Part shown: in pieces, positions 8,431 to 17,256 of the stretch
Layout of the letters: every line of letters begins with the position of its first letter
Numbering within the stretch: the first letter of the stretch is position 1
Source of the DNA: Flavobacteriales bacterium
GTDB lineage: Bacteria; Bacteroidota; Bacteroidia; Flavobacteriales_G; Salibacteraceae
Assembly: GCA_020435995.1 (NCBI GenBank)
Contig: JAGQYO010000034.1
Coordinates: forward strand, 1 to 35,465
Length of the DNA: 35,465 nt
Reading direction: 5' to 3'
Notes under the pieces: model-generated
What the model was told of the DNA's origin: nothing
Databases searched by the model: none
The model's input: only the letters and a program-made list of their open reading frames with translations
Program-made: the position numbers and the translations under genes

Positions 8431-9414
8431 ATGAGAAAAGTTTTACTTTCCCTTCTGATTGTTAGTGCATTAGCTGTGAATGCTCAGCAAGACCCACAAT
8501 TCACTCAGAATTTTGCTAATAAACTCTATAATAATCCTGGATTTGCAGGAATGAATGGAGCTATTTGTGCAACAGGAATAGTGCGCCAACAGTGGTTGGG
8601 ATTTGATGGTGCTCCTAAACAAATTGTTTTTTCTGGGCATTCTCCGATTTTGGGAAAACTAGATATCCCATTATTGAATCTAGGCGTTGGTCTTTCATTT
8701 TCAAATGATGTGATAGGTCAATTTAGCATTAACCAAATAAAATTGGCAATTGCGAATAGATTTGTAATTAATAATGTGGGAACCATAAGTGCGGGTTTCG
8801 GTCTTGGAACACAAGGGGTGTCCATAGATGGAACTAAGTTCGTCCCTTCTGACGGAATAGAAGCACTTGGTTACGACCCTAATTTATTGGCAAAAGCAAG
8901 TGCTAAAGATTATGGATTTGATATGGATTTTGGTCTGTATTATAGGTCTACTGATGAGAAAATTTTTGCTGGTGTATCAATGATGCATATCACGCAATCT
9001 CAATTAGAAGGACAGAAGGACGGGGCACAAAGCAACAAATATCAAGTGGAATCGAATTTATATATTATGGGAGGGTATCGCTACCCTTTAACTCCTGAAT
9101 GGGAACTTATTCCTTCGGTTTTCGTAAAGACCGAATTTTCAACTACACAATTTGATTTAAATGTTTTGGGAGAGTATAAAGAAATGCTTTGGGGAGGATT
9201 AAGTTACAGGTTTCAAGATGCGGTGGCACCTATGGTTGGTTACCGTTGGAACGGAGGAAAATTTGGTGTAGCTAAAATTGGAGCATCTTATGATGTTAAT
9301 ACTTCGAAGCTCAACAAGTACAATTCTGGAACGGTTGAAGTGTTCCTTAATTATTGTTTTAAAATTATTCCGAAGCCAAAAATCACTATTCATAAGAACC
9401 CTCGTTGGCTGTAA
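8431..9414 (+). CDS. PorP/SprF family type IX secretion membrane protein
   Basis: Outer-membrane beta-barrel protein of the PorP/SprF family, members of which work with the T9SS in secreting adhesins or attaching cargo. The 327-residue product has a signal peptide (MRKVLLSLLIVSALAVNA, cleavage before QQDP) and then the hallmark start DPQFTQNFANKLYNNPGFAG. The body contains repeated amphipathic strands with aromatic turns (LYYRSTDEKIFAGVSM, MLWGGLSYRFQDAVAPMVGY) and ends in a strand-rich C-terminus. Its place directly ahead of gldK and its own promoter suggest it is the core PorP-like subunit rather than one of the many paralogues. PorP or SprF naming cannot be settled from sequence alone. Confidence 0.93.
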   Translation: MRKVLLSLLIVSALAVNAQQDPQFTQNFANKLYNNPGFAGMNGAICATGIVRQQWLGFDGAPKQIVFSGHSPILGKLDIPLLNLGVGLSFSNDVIGQFSINQIKLAIANRFVINNVGTISAGFGLGTQGVSIDGTKFVPSDGIEALGYDPNLLAKASAKDYGFDMDFGLYYRSTDEKIFAGVSMMHITQSQLEGQKDGAQSNKYQVESNLYIMGGYRYPLTPEWELIPSVFVKTEFSTTQFDLNVLGEYKEMLWGGLSYRFQDAVAPMVGYRWNGGKFGVAKIGASYDVNTSKLNKYNSGTVEVFLNYCFKIIPKPKITIHKNPRWL

Positions 9415-9450
9415 ATTAAGAGGATAAATAATAAATAACTTTTTTTGCGT

Positions 9451-9458
9451 TAATTTTG
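9451..9458 (+). promoter_or_regulatory. Candidate -7 element for gldK
   Basis: TAATTTTG is a perfect TAnnTTTG match, 59 bp ahead of the gldK start. No TTG occurs at the expected upstream distance, so promoter activity is uncertain. If used, transcription would begin close to 9465, which excludes the upstream ATG at 9470 as the practical start. Confidence 0.4.
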
Positions 9459-9505
9459 GCGCTAATTGAATGAGAATTAAATTTCACATAAGGCATTTAC
9501 TAAAT

Positions 9506-9514
9506 AAAGGAGGT
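9506..9514 (+). promoter_or_regulatory. Strong Shine-Dalgarno sequence of gldK
   Basis: AAAGGAGGT ends three bases before the ATG at 9518, nearly the full anti-Shine-Dalgarno complement. It decides the start in favour of 9518 over 9470. Other starts in the window (porP, gldL, gldM, tig, clpP, clpX) have A/T-rich leaders without such a motif. Confidence 0.75.
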
Positions 9515-9517
9515 AGC

Positions 9518-10831
9518 ATGAAACAGTTACTGGTGTATACTCTTGTGGCTATGATACTGTCAAGTTGTTTTTCTGATGCAGGAGGGCAATTGATAGGAGT
9601 GCAAGACCGTCAGGTATGGTATCAACCCGATCCATATGGTATGTTGTATATCCCCCCGGGGAGCTTTAATATGGGTCCGAATGATCAGGACGCACCATAT
9701 TCTTTTACAACGCGATCTAAAACGGTATCGGTTTCGCCATTTTATATGGATGAAACAGAAATTACAAATAATGAATATCGTCAATTTGTATTTTGGGTTA
9801 GAGATTCAATGGCATATAAAATTCTAGGTGAGGAAGTGAGCGAAGAAGTTTACTTGATCAGCGTGAACGAATATGAAGAAGATATTGATCCTCCAATGAT
9901 TAATTGGGAAGCGCAAATCGATTGGAATGAACCAGAGAGCAGAGAAGCGCTTTCGGTTATGTTTCTTCCAGAATATGAGCGCTTTTATGGCAGGAGAGTT
10001 ATTGATACTAGAAAGCTAGTATTTGAATACTATTGGATAGACTTTAAAGATGCTGCTAGGAAAAACCCAAGTATAAATGGCGACCCCTTGAGAGAGCGTG
10101 GTCTTACAGATCGTTCGGTTTTCATAAAAAGAGACGCTATTGAAGTTTACCCCGATACGCTTTGTTGGATTCATGATTTTACCTATTCTTTCAATGAACC
10201 TCTTACGAATATGTACTTCTGGCATCCAGCTTATGATGATTATCCAGTTGTAGGAGTTACTTGGAAACAAGCGAGAGCTTTTAGTATTTGGAGAACTACT
10301 CAGCATAACCATTTTTTGAATTCGGTTGGAGAAGCTTTCGTTCAGGATTATCGCTTGCCTAACGAGTCAGAATGGGAATACGCATCTAGAGGTGGTTTAG
10401 ACTTATCGTCATATCCTTGGGGAGGTCCATATATTAGGAATACAAGAGGTTGCTTCTTGGCAAACTTCAAACCTTTAAGAGGAAATTACTACGATGATGG
10501 AGGAATTCATACAGTGCCTGTATTTTCCTATGAGCCTAATGATTTTGGACTTTATTGTATGGCTGGAAATGTTGCCGAATGGACGAATGCTGCTTACGAC
10601 GAATCGGCTTATGACTTTGCCCATGATTTAAACATGGAATACCAATATGAGGCTAAACAAGATGATCCACCAGTATTGAAAAGAAAAGTCATTAGAGGTG
10701 GTTCTTGGAAGGACATAGGGTATTTCCTTCAAACAAGCACACGTACTTATGAGTACCAAGATACAGCAAAATCATACATTGGTTTCCGTAACGTTATGAG
10801 TTACCTAGGTATGGGAAAATCTCAAATTTAA
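9518..10831 (+). CDS. gldK: T9SS ring lipoprotein GldK (PorK)
   Basis: GldK and GldN form the periplasmic ring of the type IX secretion system beneath the outer membrane. From the ATG at 9518 the product is 437 residues, with a lipoprotein signal peptide and lipobox LSSC (Cys17). The remainder is a formylglycine-generating-enzyme-like domain: YIPPGSFNMGPND, MDETEITNNEYRQFV, YPVVGVTWKQARAFSIWRT, RLPNESEWEYASRGG, GNVAEWTNAAYD, VIRGGSWKD and a final IGFRNVMSY. GldK uses this fold structurally, not as an enzyme. An in-frame ATG at 9470 would put 16 basic residues ahead of the signal peptide and lacks a ribosome-binding site, so it is rejected. The gene is followed by gldL after 44 bp. Confidence 0.96.
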   Translation: MKQLLVYTLVAMILSSCFSDAGGQLIGVQDRQVWYQPDPYGMLYIPPGSFNMGPNDQDAPYSFTTRSKTVSVSPFYMDETEITNNEYRQFVFWVRDSMAYKILGEEVSEEVYLISVNEYEEDIDPPMINWEAQIDWNEPESREALSVMFLPEYERFYGRRVIDTRKLVFEYYWIDFKDAARKNPSINGDPLRERGLTDRSVFIKRDAIEVYPDTLCWIHDFTYSFNEPLTNMYFWHPAYDDYPVVGVTWKQARAFSIWRTTQHNHFLNSVGEAFVQDYRLPNESEWEYASRGGLDLSSYPWGGPYIRNTRGCFLANFKPLRGNYYDDGGIHTVPVFSYEPNDFGLYCMAGNVAEWTNAAYDESAYDFAHDLNMEYQYEAKQDDPPVLKRKVIRGGSWKDIGYFLQTSTRTYEYQDTAKSYIGFRNVMSYLGMGKSQI

Positions 10832-10875
10832 TATTATTCATAGTAACCTTAATTTAGAATTTAAACTTAAAAATT

Positions 10876-11718
10876 ATGTCAGGTAAAAAGGGAGGCTTAG
10901 CTCATTTTCTTTATGGAACCGAAAAAGGGAAAACAATCGTTAATATATCAATGAGTCTAGGTGCCTCAGTTGTAATTTTGGGTGCCCTGTTTAAGATTCA
11001 GCACTATCCTGGTGCGAGTGCGATGCTTATCATTGGATTGTGTACAGAGTCTGCGTTATTTGCCTTGGGTGCAATTGAACCCCAGCACTTGAAGGATGAT
11101 TGGTCAAAAGTTTATCCTGAATTAAGGCATGTACCTGAAGATGAAGATGAAGAATTTCTTGAGGAAGAAGGAACTGTTGGCGAGGAAGACAATTTAACCG
11201 TTACACAAAAGCTGGATAACATGCTTGAGGAAGCCAATATCGGACCAGAGTTAATAGCGAGCTTAGGTGAAGGTTTGAGAGGTTTGAAGATGCAGGCTGA
11301 GCAGTTAACGGATATTTCGAGTGCTACGGCTGCCACCAATGATTATGTAGCTGCAGTTAGAAATGCATCTGAATCTGTTGATGGCTTATCTGATATTTAT
11401 ACACGTGCCGCAAATTCACTGGCTGGCCTTGCGGAAAGCAATGCTGAAGGTGCTGATTTCGGATCTCAACTAAATCAAATGTCTCAGAATCTAAGTGACT
11501 TGAACGCCGCTTATGAGCTTCAATTGAAGAGTGCGCAGGAAACTTTAGAGAATTCAAAAGCTTATTTCACAGGTGTCGATGATTTACTGGACAATTTAAA
11601 TGGTTCAGTGGAAGATGCAAAAGCTTACGCTAGTCAGATGGGTGAACTCTCTAGAAATATTAGTTCATTAAATACGATTTATGGCAATATGTTATCTGCT
11701 ATGAATCCAAATAGATAA
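10876..11718 (+). CDS. gldL: T9SS motor protein GldL (PorL)
   Basis: GldL forms with GldM the inner-membrane proton-driven motor of T9SS and gliding. The 280-residue protein has two transmembrane helices (about residues 20-39 and 47-66) joined by a short loop (FKIQHYPGAS). Glu58 in the second helix is the likely equivalent of the conserved proton-carrying glutamate of this family. After the membrane part comes a strongly acidic stretch (about 88-105, EDEDEEFLEEEG within it) and a long helical cytoplasmic domain with repeated small residues, ending SSLNTIYGNMLSAMNPNR. The domain is longer than I recall for the F. johnsoniae protein. The gene lies between gldK and gldM, as usual. Confidence 0.96.
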   Translation: MSGKKGGLAHFLYGTEKGKTIVNISMSLGASVVILGALFKIQHYPGASAMLIIGLCTESALFALGAIEPQHLKDDWSKVYPELRHVPEDEDEEFLEEEGTVGEEDNLTVTQKLDNMLEEANIGPELIASLGEGLRGLKMQAEQLTDISSATAATNDYVAAVRNASESVDGLSDIYTRAANSLAGLAESNAEGADFGSQLNQMSQNLSDLNAAYELQLKSAQETLENSKAYFTGVDDLLDNLNGSVEDAKAYASQMGELSRNISSLNTIYGNMLSAMNPNR

Positions 11719-11767
11719 TAAGCGGAATTTATTCCTTTTTGATAATTAAAATTAAGATTATAGATAT

Positions 11768-13408
11768 ATGTCTTTAGGTGATTTAGAACCCAGGCAGAAG
11801 ATGATTAACTTGATGTACTTAGTACTCTTGTGTCTTCTTGCCATGAACGTATCAAAAGAAATTCTCCATTCCTTTATTATCATTAATGAGGGGCTTGAAA
11901 GAACTACTGAAAACTTTGAGAGTAAGATAAACCAATCTTATGAAAGGTTTGCCCGGATGATGGCAGATGATCCTAAGAAAGTAGGTGAATTTTACGAGCA
12001 TGCTAAGGAGTTGAAAACGAACGCGGACGAAATTGTAGATTATATTGAGAAAATAAAAATTGAGATTTATCGCGTTGTAGATCAAATTCCCCAAGAAAGT
12101 GCTGATACCATGACTTTAGAACATTGTCATAGTAAAGATAATCAGGATGTAGGTGCAATGATCATGATTGGTCAAGAAACTACGCAGCCAAAAGGCCCTG
12201 AAGTAGAATTTAGTGCACTTGGATTGAAGCAAAAAATGGAAACATTTAACTCCCATCTTGAAGAGTTTATCAGTGATAAGGAGGCCATTAAGGAATTGAA
12301 AATTCCGTTGGAAGATCAAGTAGTTCACGATGTTGTTGAAAAATGGGAGATTGCCAATTTTTATCATTTGCCTGTTGCGGCAACTATAACAAATCTAACT
12401 AGATTTCAGGCTGCGGTTCGAAACTCAGAGGCTGATGCGCTTAAGGAGTTATTAAAAGATATTAGTGCAGAAGACTTTTCATTTGATACCTTGGCTGTTA
12501 AGGTCATACCGCATAGTGGTACCTATATTACTCAAGGGGACTCTTTTCGGGCAGACGTAATAGTTGCAGCCTATAGTACCACAAAAAATCCTCAATTGGT
12601 CATTGGAACAGTTGATACTACGAGTGAACAACCAGATGTGGTTGATGGAGACACTTCTGAAGTGACTTATAACAGAGGAATTGCAACATACGGAACTAAG
12701 GCGGATCAGCTTGGTGAGCAAAACTGGGGTGGAGTGATTAAAATCCTTAAACCAAATGGCAAGTGGGCGCACTATAAGTTCGAACATAAATATATGGTAG
12801 CAAAGCCTTCTTTGGTAGTTGCGCCTACAGCGATGAACGTATTTTATAAGGGTCTTGAAAATCCTGTGGATATTTCGGTATCTGGTTTGGCTTCAGAAAA
12901 ATTGAGTTTGAGTGTGGATGGATGCCAAGTAAGAACCGTTAATAAAGCTGGAGGAAAGTACGAGATTATTCCGAATAACGATTTGAAAGCAAAAGAAGTA
13001 GCCGTTAGAGTTACTGCTGATATAGATGGAAAAAAGGTTTCTTATCCACCACAAACATATCGAATTAAAACAGTTCCTAAACCTATTCCAAAGTTCCTTA
13101 ATGAAACTGGAACCGTTGAAATGACCAAGGGGCAGTTAACTAGTGGAAAGTTCGTTAGCGCCGTGTTGGAGGACTTTTTATTCGATCTCAGGTTTAAGGT
13201 TACTAAGTTTGAGATGTTCATTTCGGTAGGTGGTAAGTCTCAAACGATTAAAACTAATGGGAACCAATTGTCTGGAGAAATGGAGTCGATATTACGACAG
13301 ATGAAGCCAGGCCAAACGGTTATATTTAATAATGTATCGGCAGTAATGGATAAGCCTGGTTCTGTTGCTCGGCCTCTCGACGGGAGTATTATTGTTAATG
13401 TGAAGTAA
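11768..13408 (+). CDS. gldM: T9SS motor protein GldM (PorM)
   Basis: GldM spans the periplasm and transmits rotary motion from the GldL motor to the GldK/GldN ring. The 546-residue protein begins SLGDLEPRQKMINLMYLVL, the conserved start of the family. One transmembrane helix (about residues 13-26) is followed by a helical D1 domain and successive beta-sandwich domains (for example FDTLAVKVIPHSGTYITQGD starting D2, and GLENPVDISVSGLASEKLSL later). The C-terminal domain contains KFEMFISVGGK and ends with a strand. Length is normal for the family. gldN begins 10 bp after its stop. Confidence 0.97.
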   Translation: MSLGDLEPRQKMINLMYLVLLCLLAMNVSKEILHSFIIINEGLERTTENFESKINQSYERFARMMADDPKKVGEFYEHAKELKTNADEIVDYIEKIKIEIYRVVDQIPQESADTMTLEHCHSKDNQDVGAMIMIGQETTQPKGPEVEFSALGLKQKMETFNSHLEEFISDKEAIKELKIPLEDQVVHDVVEKWEIANFYHLPVAATITNLTRFQAAVRNSEADALKELLKDISAEDFSFDTLAVKVIPHSGTYITQGDSFRADVIVAAYSTTKNPQLVIGTVDTTSEQPDVVDGDTSEVTYNRGIATYGTKADQLGEQNWGGVIKILKPNGKWAHYKFEHKYMVAKPSLVVAPTAMNVFYKGLENPVDISVSGLASEKLSLSVDGCQVRTVNKAGGKYEIIPNNDLKAKEVAVRVTADIDGKKVSYPPQTYRIKTVPKPIPKFLNETGTVEMTKGQLTSGKFVSAVLEDFLFDLRFKVTKFEMFISVGGKSQTIKTNGNQLSGEMESILRQMKPGQTVIFNNVSAVMDKPGSVARPLDGSIIVNVK

Positions 13409-13418
13409 TTTATTGGTC

Positions 13419-14270
13419 ATGAAAAAGATTGCGTTATTTATTTCTGTTTTTGTCATTGCCTTAACAAGCGAAGGTTTATCACAACAGAGTACGGTATTGG
13501 ATGGGGTTTACGTGAAAGAGAACACGCCTTCAAGGAGGGTGATTCCGTATACTAACCTCAGAGAAGCAGATGTAATGTGGTCTAAAAGAGTATGGCGCCA
13601 AGTAGATTTAAGAAAAAAGTCGAATCAGGTTTTTTATTTTCCAATTGACCCAGCTCAAGGACGTAAAAATTTATTCGATTATATCAAGGAGGGAATTCTT
13701 GAAGATGGTACGTTAACGGCTTATGATCCAGGTTCTCCTGTAGCTCCCGATGATATGTTTACCAGGGCCATGACTTCTGAAGATGTTTTGAGTAAACTGG
13801 TAAGAACCCAGGAGCAAGAGCAGTTTGATGAGTATGGCGAAGCAATTGGTACAACAACTATTCGAGATACTTTAAGAAGTTCCAAGATTAAATTTTATGA
13901 AATTAAAGAAGAATGGTTTTTCGAGCGTCAAAAATCTCAAATGGATGTCAGGATTATTGGAATTAAGCCTGTAGCAGAGGTTGAGGGGCCAGATGGAGAA
14001 CCAACACTTCAAGATTTGTTTTGGATATACTTTCCTGAGGCTCGCTATGTTTTTGCTAATTCAGAGGTGTTTAACCGAAAGAATGATGCAGAAAGAAGAA
14101 CCTACGAGGATGTTTTTTGGAAACGTCAATTTGAATCTACAATAATTAAAGTATCGAATGTTTATGACCGTGCCATTTCGGAATACAAATCGAATATTGA
14201 TGCACTGTTAGAAGCTGAGAAAATTGAAGAAGAAATGTTCAATTTCGAACATGATGTTTGGCATTTCTAG
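13419..14270 (+). CDS. gldN: T9SS ring component GldN (PorN)
   Basis: Periplasmic partner of GldK in the T9SS ring. From the ATG at 13419 the product is 283 residues (a TTG at 13413 would add only two). The signal peptide is MKKIALFISVFVIALTSEGL, with cleavage near SQQ. Family features are the N-terminal VLDGVYVKENTPSRRVIPY, VMWSKRVWRQVDLRKKSNQ, KFYEIKEEWFFERQKSQMDV, LFWIYFPEARYVFANSEVFN and RRTYEDVFWKRQFES. It ends the gldKLMN block and is followed 30 bp later by a hairpin terminator shared with the convergent rfbB. Confidence 0.96.
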   Translation: MKKIALFISVFVIALTSEGLSQQSTVLDGVYVKENTPSRRVIPYTNLREADVMWSKRVWRQVDLRKKSNQVFYFPIDPAQGRKNLFDYIKEGILEDGTLTAYDPGSPVAPDDMFTRAMTSEDVLSKLVRTQEQEQFDEYGEAIGTTTIRDTLRSSKIKFYEIKEEWFFERQKSQMDVRIIGIKPVAEVEGPDGEPTLQDLFWIYFPEARYVFANSEVFNRKNDAERRTYEDVFWKRQFESTIIKVSNVYDRAISEYKSNIDALLEAEKIEEEMFNFEHDVWHF

Positions 14271-14300
14271 ATTTAATTTTCACATAATGGAATAAAAGAA

Positions 14301-14327
14301 AAGGCCCTTTATAGGGCCTTTTTTATT
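14301..14327. terminator. Bidirectional terminator between gldN and rfbB
   Basis: Arms AAGGCCCT (14301-14308) and AGGGCCTT (14313-14320) around a TTAT loop, flanked by an A-rich run upstream and a T-rich run downstream. It can end transcription of gldN on plus and of the sugar operon on minus. It starts 30 bp after the gldN stop and lies 2 bp past the rfbB stop. Confidence 0.88.
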
Positions 14328-15384
14328 TTCTGTTGTTATACAATTGCTTGTAATATTCCTGATAGTTGCCGGAAGTTACGCTTTTGAGCCAATCTTCGTT
14401 GGCTAGGTACCAATCGACGGTTTTACTAAGTCCTTCTTCGAACTCTAAAGAAGGATTCCAATTCAGTTCCGTTTGTAGCTTCGAGGCATCAATAGCATAT
14501 CTGTGATCGTGGCCAGAGCGATCTGTTACAAACGTGATCAGGCTTCGTGAGGTTCCTATCGGCTGGTTGATTTTTTTATCTACTACATCACAAAGCGTCT
14601 CAACCAATTGTAAATTGGTCCATTCGTTTAATCCTCCAATGTTATATGTAGCACCTAATTTTCCAGAGTGGAAAATCGTATCTATTGCTGCGGCATGGTC
14701 TTCCACAAAAAGCCAATCACGGATATTGTCGCCTTTTCCATAAATGGGTAAAGGTTTCGAATTGAGAATATTATTAATACAAAGAGGAATAAGCTTTTCT
14801 GGGAATTGGTTTGGACCGTAGTTATTCGAACAATTTGAGATAACAATCGGTATTTTATAAGTGTTATAATAAGCCCTTGCAAAATGATCTGAGGCGGCTT
14901 TAGAAGCACTATAAGGACTTTGAGGGTCATAAGCTGTGCTTTCCGTAAAGAACCCCGTTTCCCCAAGGCTTCCATATACTTCATCTGTACTAATGTGATA
15001 GAACAAATGATCCGGTTCGTTACCCCAGTGTTTTTTCGCCGAATTCAATAAATTGACTGTTCCTATTACATTCGTATTTACAAAAGACAAGGGATCTTCG
15101 ATGGAGCGGTCAACATGTGATTCTGCGGCAAGGTGAATGACATCTGAAATTTTAAACTCCTTAAAAACCTGATCAAGAGACAGCGCTTCGCAAATATCTT
15201 GCTTAACAAATCGATAGTTCGAACACGATTCAATGTCGGTGAGGTTTTCAAGATTGCCAGCATAGGTTAAGCAATCTAAGTTGATAATAAGATAATTGGG
15301 ATAGCAGGTGACGAATCTACGAACCACATGAGAACCAATGAAACCAGCTCCACCTGTAATTAAAATATTTTTTTTGTGATTCAT
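14323..15384 (-). CDS. rfbB: dTDP-glucose 4,6-dehydratase
   Basis: Converts dTDP-glucose to dTDP-4-keto-6-deoxyglucose, the precursor of dTDP-rhamnose and other deoxysugars. The 353-residue short-chain dehydrogenase has the NAD-binding motif ITGGAGFIGSHVV (9-21), the dehydratase signature STDEVYG (132-138, supplying the Asp-Glu pair) and the catalytic YSASK (Tyr158, Lys162). The next enzymes of rhamnose synthesis (rfbA, rfbC, rfbD) are not in the window. It is the last gene of the minus-strand nucleotide-sugar operon, 1 bp after the preceding gene. Confidence 0.95.
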   Translation of the reverse strand: MNHKKNILITGGAGFIGSHVVRRFVTCYPNYLIINLDCLTYAGNLENLTDIESCSNYRFVKQDICEALSLDQVFKEFKISDVIHLAAESHVDRSIEDPLSFVNTNVIGTVNLLNSAKKHWGNEPDHLFYHISTDEVYGSLGETGFFTESTAYDPQSPYSASKAASDHFARAYYNTYKIPIVISNCSNNYGPNQFPEKLIPLCINNILNSKPLPIYGKGDNIRDWLFVEDHAAAIDTIFHSGKLGATYNIGGLNEWTNLQLVETLCDVVDKKINQPIGTSRSLITFVTDRSGHDHRYAIDASKLQTELNWNPSLEFEEGLSKTVDWYLANEDWLKSVTSGNYQEYYKQLYNNRK

Positions 15385-15385
15385 T

Positions 15386-16675
15386 CTATAAGGACCAGTA
15401 AGTCAATTTTTCGAATCGACCTCTAAATATGCCTTTTAAATCTACAACTAAGCCATCGCTATCCATTAGACTCTGAAAATATGCTTCGTCGAAACCTAGG
15501 TATTCTTTATGGTTTACTGCTACTATTACGGCATCATAGAGCCCTGTAGGTTTACTAACCAAACCAAAACCATATTCATGCGCTAATTCATCCGAACTTG
15601 CGTGAGGATCCACTACTTCTACATCGGCTCTGAAAGATTGAAGTTCGCGAACCATATCAGAAACTTTAGAATTCCTTACGTCGGACACGTCTTCTTTGAA
15701 AGTAGCCCCCATAACGAGTACGCGCGCTCCAGTTATATTCTTACCAGTTTTGAGGATTTTTTTCACAGTTTGTTTGGCTACATAAAAGCCCATACTGTCA
15801 TTCACATACCTACCGCTATTAATTACCTTAGCGTGATATCCCAAGCCTTCGGCTTTGAAGGTGAGGTAGTATGGATCAACACCAATACAATGCCCACCAA
15901 CCAAACCAGGACGAAATGGAAGGAAGTTCCATTTGGTTCCAGCTGCTTCGAGCACTTCGTAAGTATTGATACCCATTCTATTAAAGATGATCGATAATTC
16001 ATTCATCAACGCAATGTTCAAATCGCGCTGAGTATTTTCGATAATTTTAGCAGCTTCCGCTACTTTTATACTCGAAGCTCTGTGCACCCCTGGCTCAACT
16101 ATAAGTTCGTAAACTCTAGCAATAACGTCGGAAGAAACTTCGTCGCAACCCGATGTAATTTTAAGAATTTTGGTAATTGTGTGTTCTTTGTCTCCAGGGT
16201 TAATCCTTTCGGGTGAATAACCAACTTTAAAATCTTCGACGAACTTCAGCCCTGACAATTCCTCTAAAACTGGTACACAGTCGTCCTCAGTACAACCAGG
16301 GTAGACTGTTGATTCAAAAACAACATAGTCGCCTTTTTTAAGTACTCCACCTACTGTTCGGGATGCGCCAAGTAAGGGTCTTAAATTAGGTTGGTTATAC
16401 TCATCAATTGGGGTTGGTACCGCGACAATAAAAAATGTTGCAGAACGTAAATCTTCGGGGTTGGCTGTAAATTCGATATCACAACCATCAAAATCTTCGG
16501 CAGATAATTCTTCACTTGGATCGATGGATTTTTTCATCATTTCAACCCTTTCTGAGTTGATATCAAAACCGATTACACTTACTTTTCTTGCGAAGGCCAA
16601 TGCAATCGGTAGCCCAACGTATCCTAATCCAATAACTGCGATTTTCGCTTCCTTTTTGACTAGCTTTTCAACCAT
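15386..16675 (-). CDS. UDP-N-acetylglucosamine 6-dehydrogenase (WbpA/TviB type)
   Basis: Oxidises C6 of a UDP-N-acetylhexosamine to the uronate, using two NAD+. The 429-residue protein has the Rossmann motif AVIGLGYVGLPIALAF (13-28), the segment VFESTVYPGCTEDDCVPVLE (119-138) typical of the WbpA/TviB subgroup, and the catalytic cysteine in GGHCIGVDPYYL (Cys263). It is distinct from the UDP-glucose dehydrogenase encoded 1.6 kb upstream. With the acetyltransferase and aminotransferase of the same operon it would make UDP-diacetamido-uronate sugars. GlcNAc rather than ManNAc as substrate is inferred from the subgroup. Confidence 0.85.
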   Translation of the reverse strand: MVEKLVKKEAKIAVIGLGYVGLPIALAFARKVSVIGFDINSERVEMMKKSIDPSEELSAEDFDGCDIEFTANPEDLRSATFFIVAVPTPIDEYNQPNLRPLLGASRTVGGVLKKGDYVVFESTVYPGCTEDDCVPVLEELSGLKFVEDFKVGYSPERINPGDKEHTITKILKITSGCDEVSSDVIARVYELIVEPGVHRASSIKVAEAAKIIENTQRDLNIALMNELSIIFNRMGINTYEVLEAAGTKWNFLPFRPGLVGGHCIGVDPYYLTFKAEGLGYHAKVINSGRYVNDSMGFYVAKQTVKKILKTGKNITGARVLVMGATFKEDVSDVRNSKVSDMVRELQSFRADVEVVDPHASSDELAHEYGFGLVSKPTGLYDAVIVAVNHKEYLGFDEAYFQSLMDSDGLVVDLKGIFRGRFEKLTYWSL

Positions 16676-16685
16676 TATTTTAATC

Positions 16686-17255
16686 TTAAATTTTTATTAC
16701 ACCCTCGGTGTCTAACTTGTATTTGTCGCCATTTTCAGGACAAACGGCTTCACCTAAATCATCAAAAGTCAATCTGTGCCCAAATTCACTCATATAACCT
16801 ATTTGTTTGGCAGGATTTCCCACAACTAAGGCATAGTCAGGTACTTCTTTAGTCACAACTGAGCCAGCGCCAATAAATGCATAACGACCGATATCGTTAC
16901 CGCATACTATGGTGGAATTCGCACCAATGGTAGCACCTTTTTTTACCGTTGTTCTAGAGTATTGCCCCCTTCTATTTACACCACTTCTAGGATTAATTAC
17001 ATTGGTAAAAACCATAGATGGCCCTAAAAAAACATCGTCTTCACAAGTAACCCCGGTGTAGATTGAAACATTATTCTGAACTTTTACATTTTTGCCCAAT
17101 ACAACTTCTGGGAATACAACGCAATTCTGCCCAATATTACAATCCTCACCAATTACACAATTAGGCATAATGTGAGAAAAATGCCAAATTTTGGCGCCCT
17201 TGTGGATTTTACATCCGTCATCAATGACCGCTGTTTCGTGTACGAAATATTCCAT
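16686..17255 (-). CDS. N-acetyltransferase of the left-handed beta-helix family (WbpD-like)
   Basis: A 189-residue hexapeptide-repeat acetyltransferase. It starts with [20 protein letters not shown] and has regular I/V/L-G-x4 repeats ([20 protein letters not shown]). The conserved loop [17 protein letters not shown] follows, then the cap [20 protein letters not shown]. This pattern matches WbpD/WlbB enzymes, which acetylate the 3-amino group of UDP-2-acetamido-3-amino-2,3-dideoxyglucuronate with acetyl-CoA. It lies 1 bp after the UDP-glucuronate decarboxylase gene. Its cognate aminotransferase (WbpE-like) begins the operon. Confidence 0.85.
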   Translation of the reverse strand: MEYFVHETAVIDDGCKIHKGAKIWHFSHIMPNCVIGEDCNIGQNCVVFPEVVLGKNVKVQNNVSIYTGVTCEDDVFLGPSMVFTNVINPRSGVNRRGQYSRTTVKKGATIGANSTIVCGNDIGRYAFIGAGSVVTKEVPDYALVVGNPAKQIGYMSEFGHRLTFDDLGEAVCPENGDKYKLDTEGVIKI

Positions 17256-17256
17256 C

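Noticed and set aside
9470-9517. Upstream in-frame ATG of gldK
   Set aside because: It would place a basic 16-residue segment before a good lipoprotein signal peptide, has no ribosome-binding site and almost coincides with the predicted transcription start.
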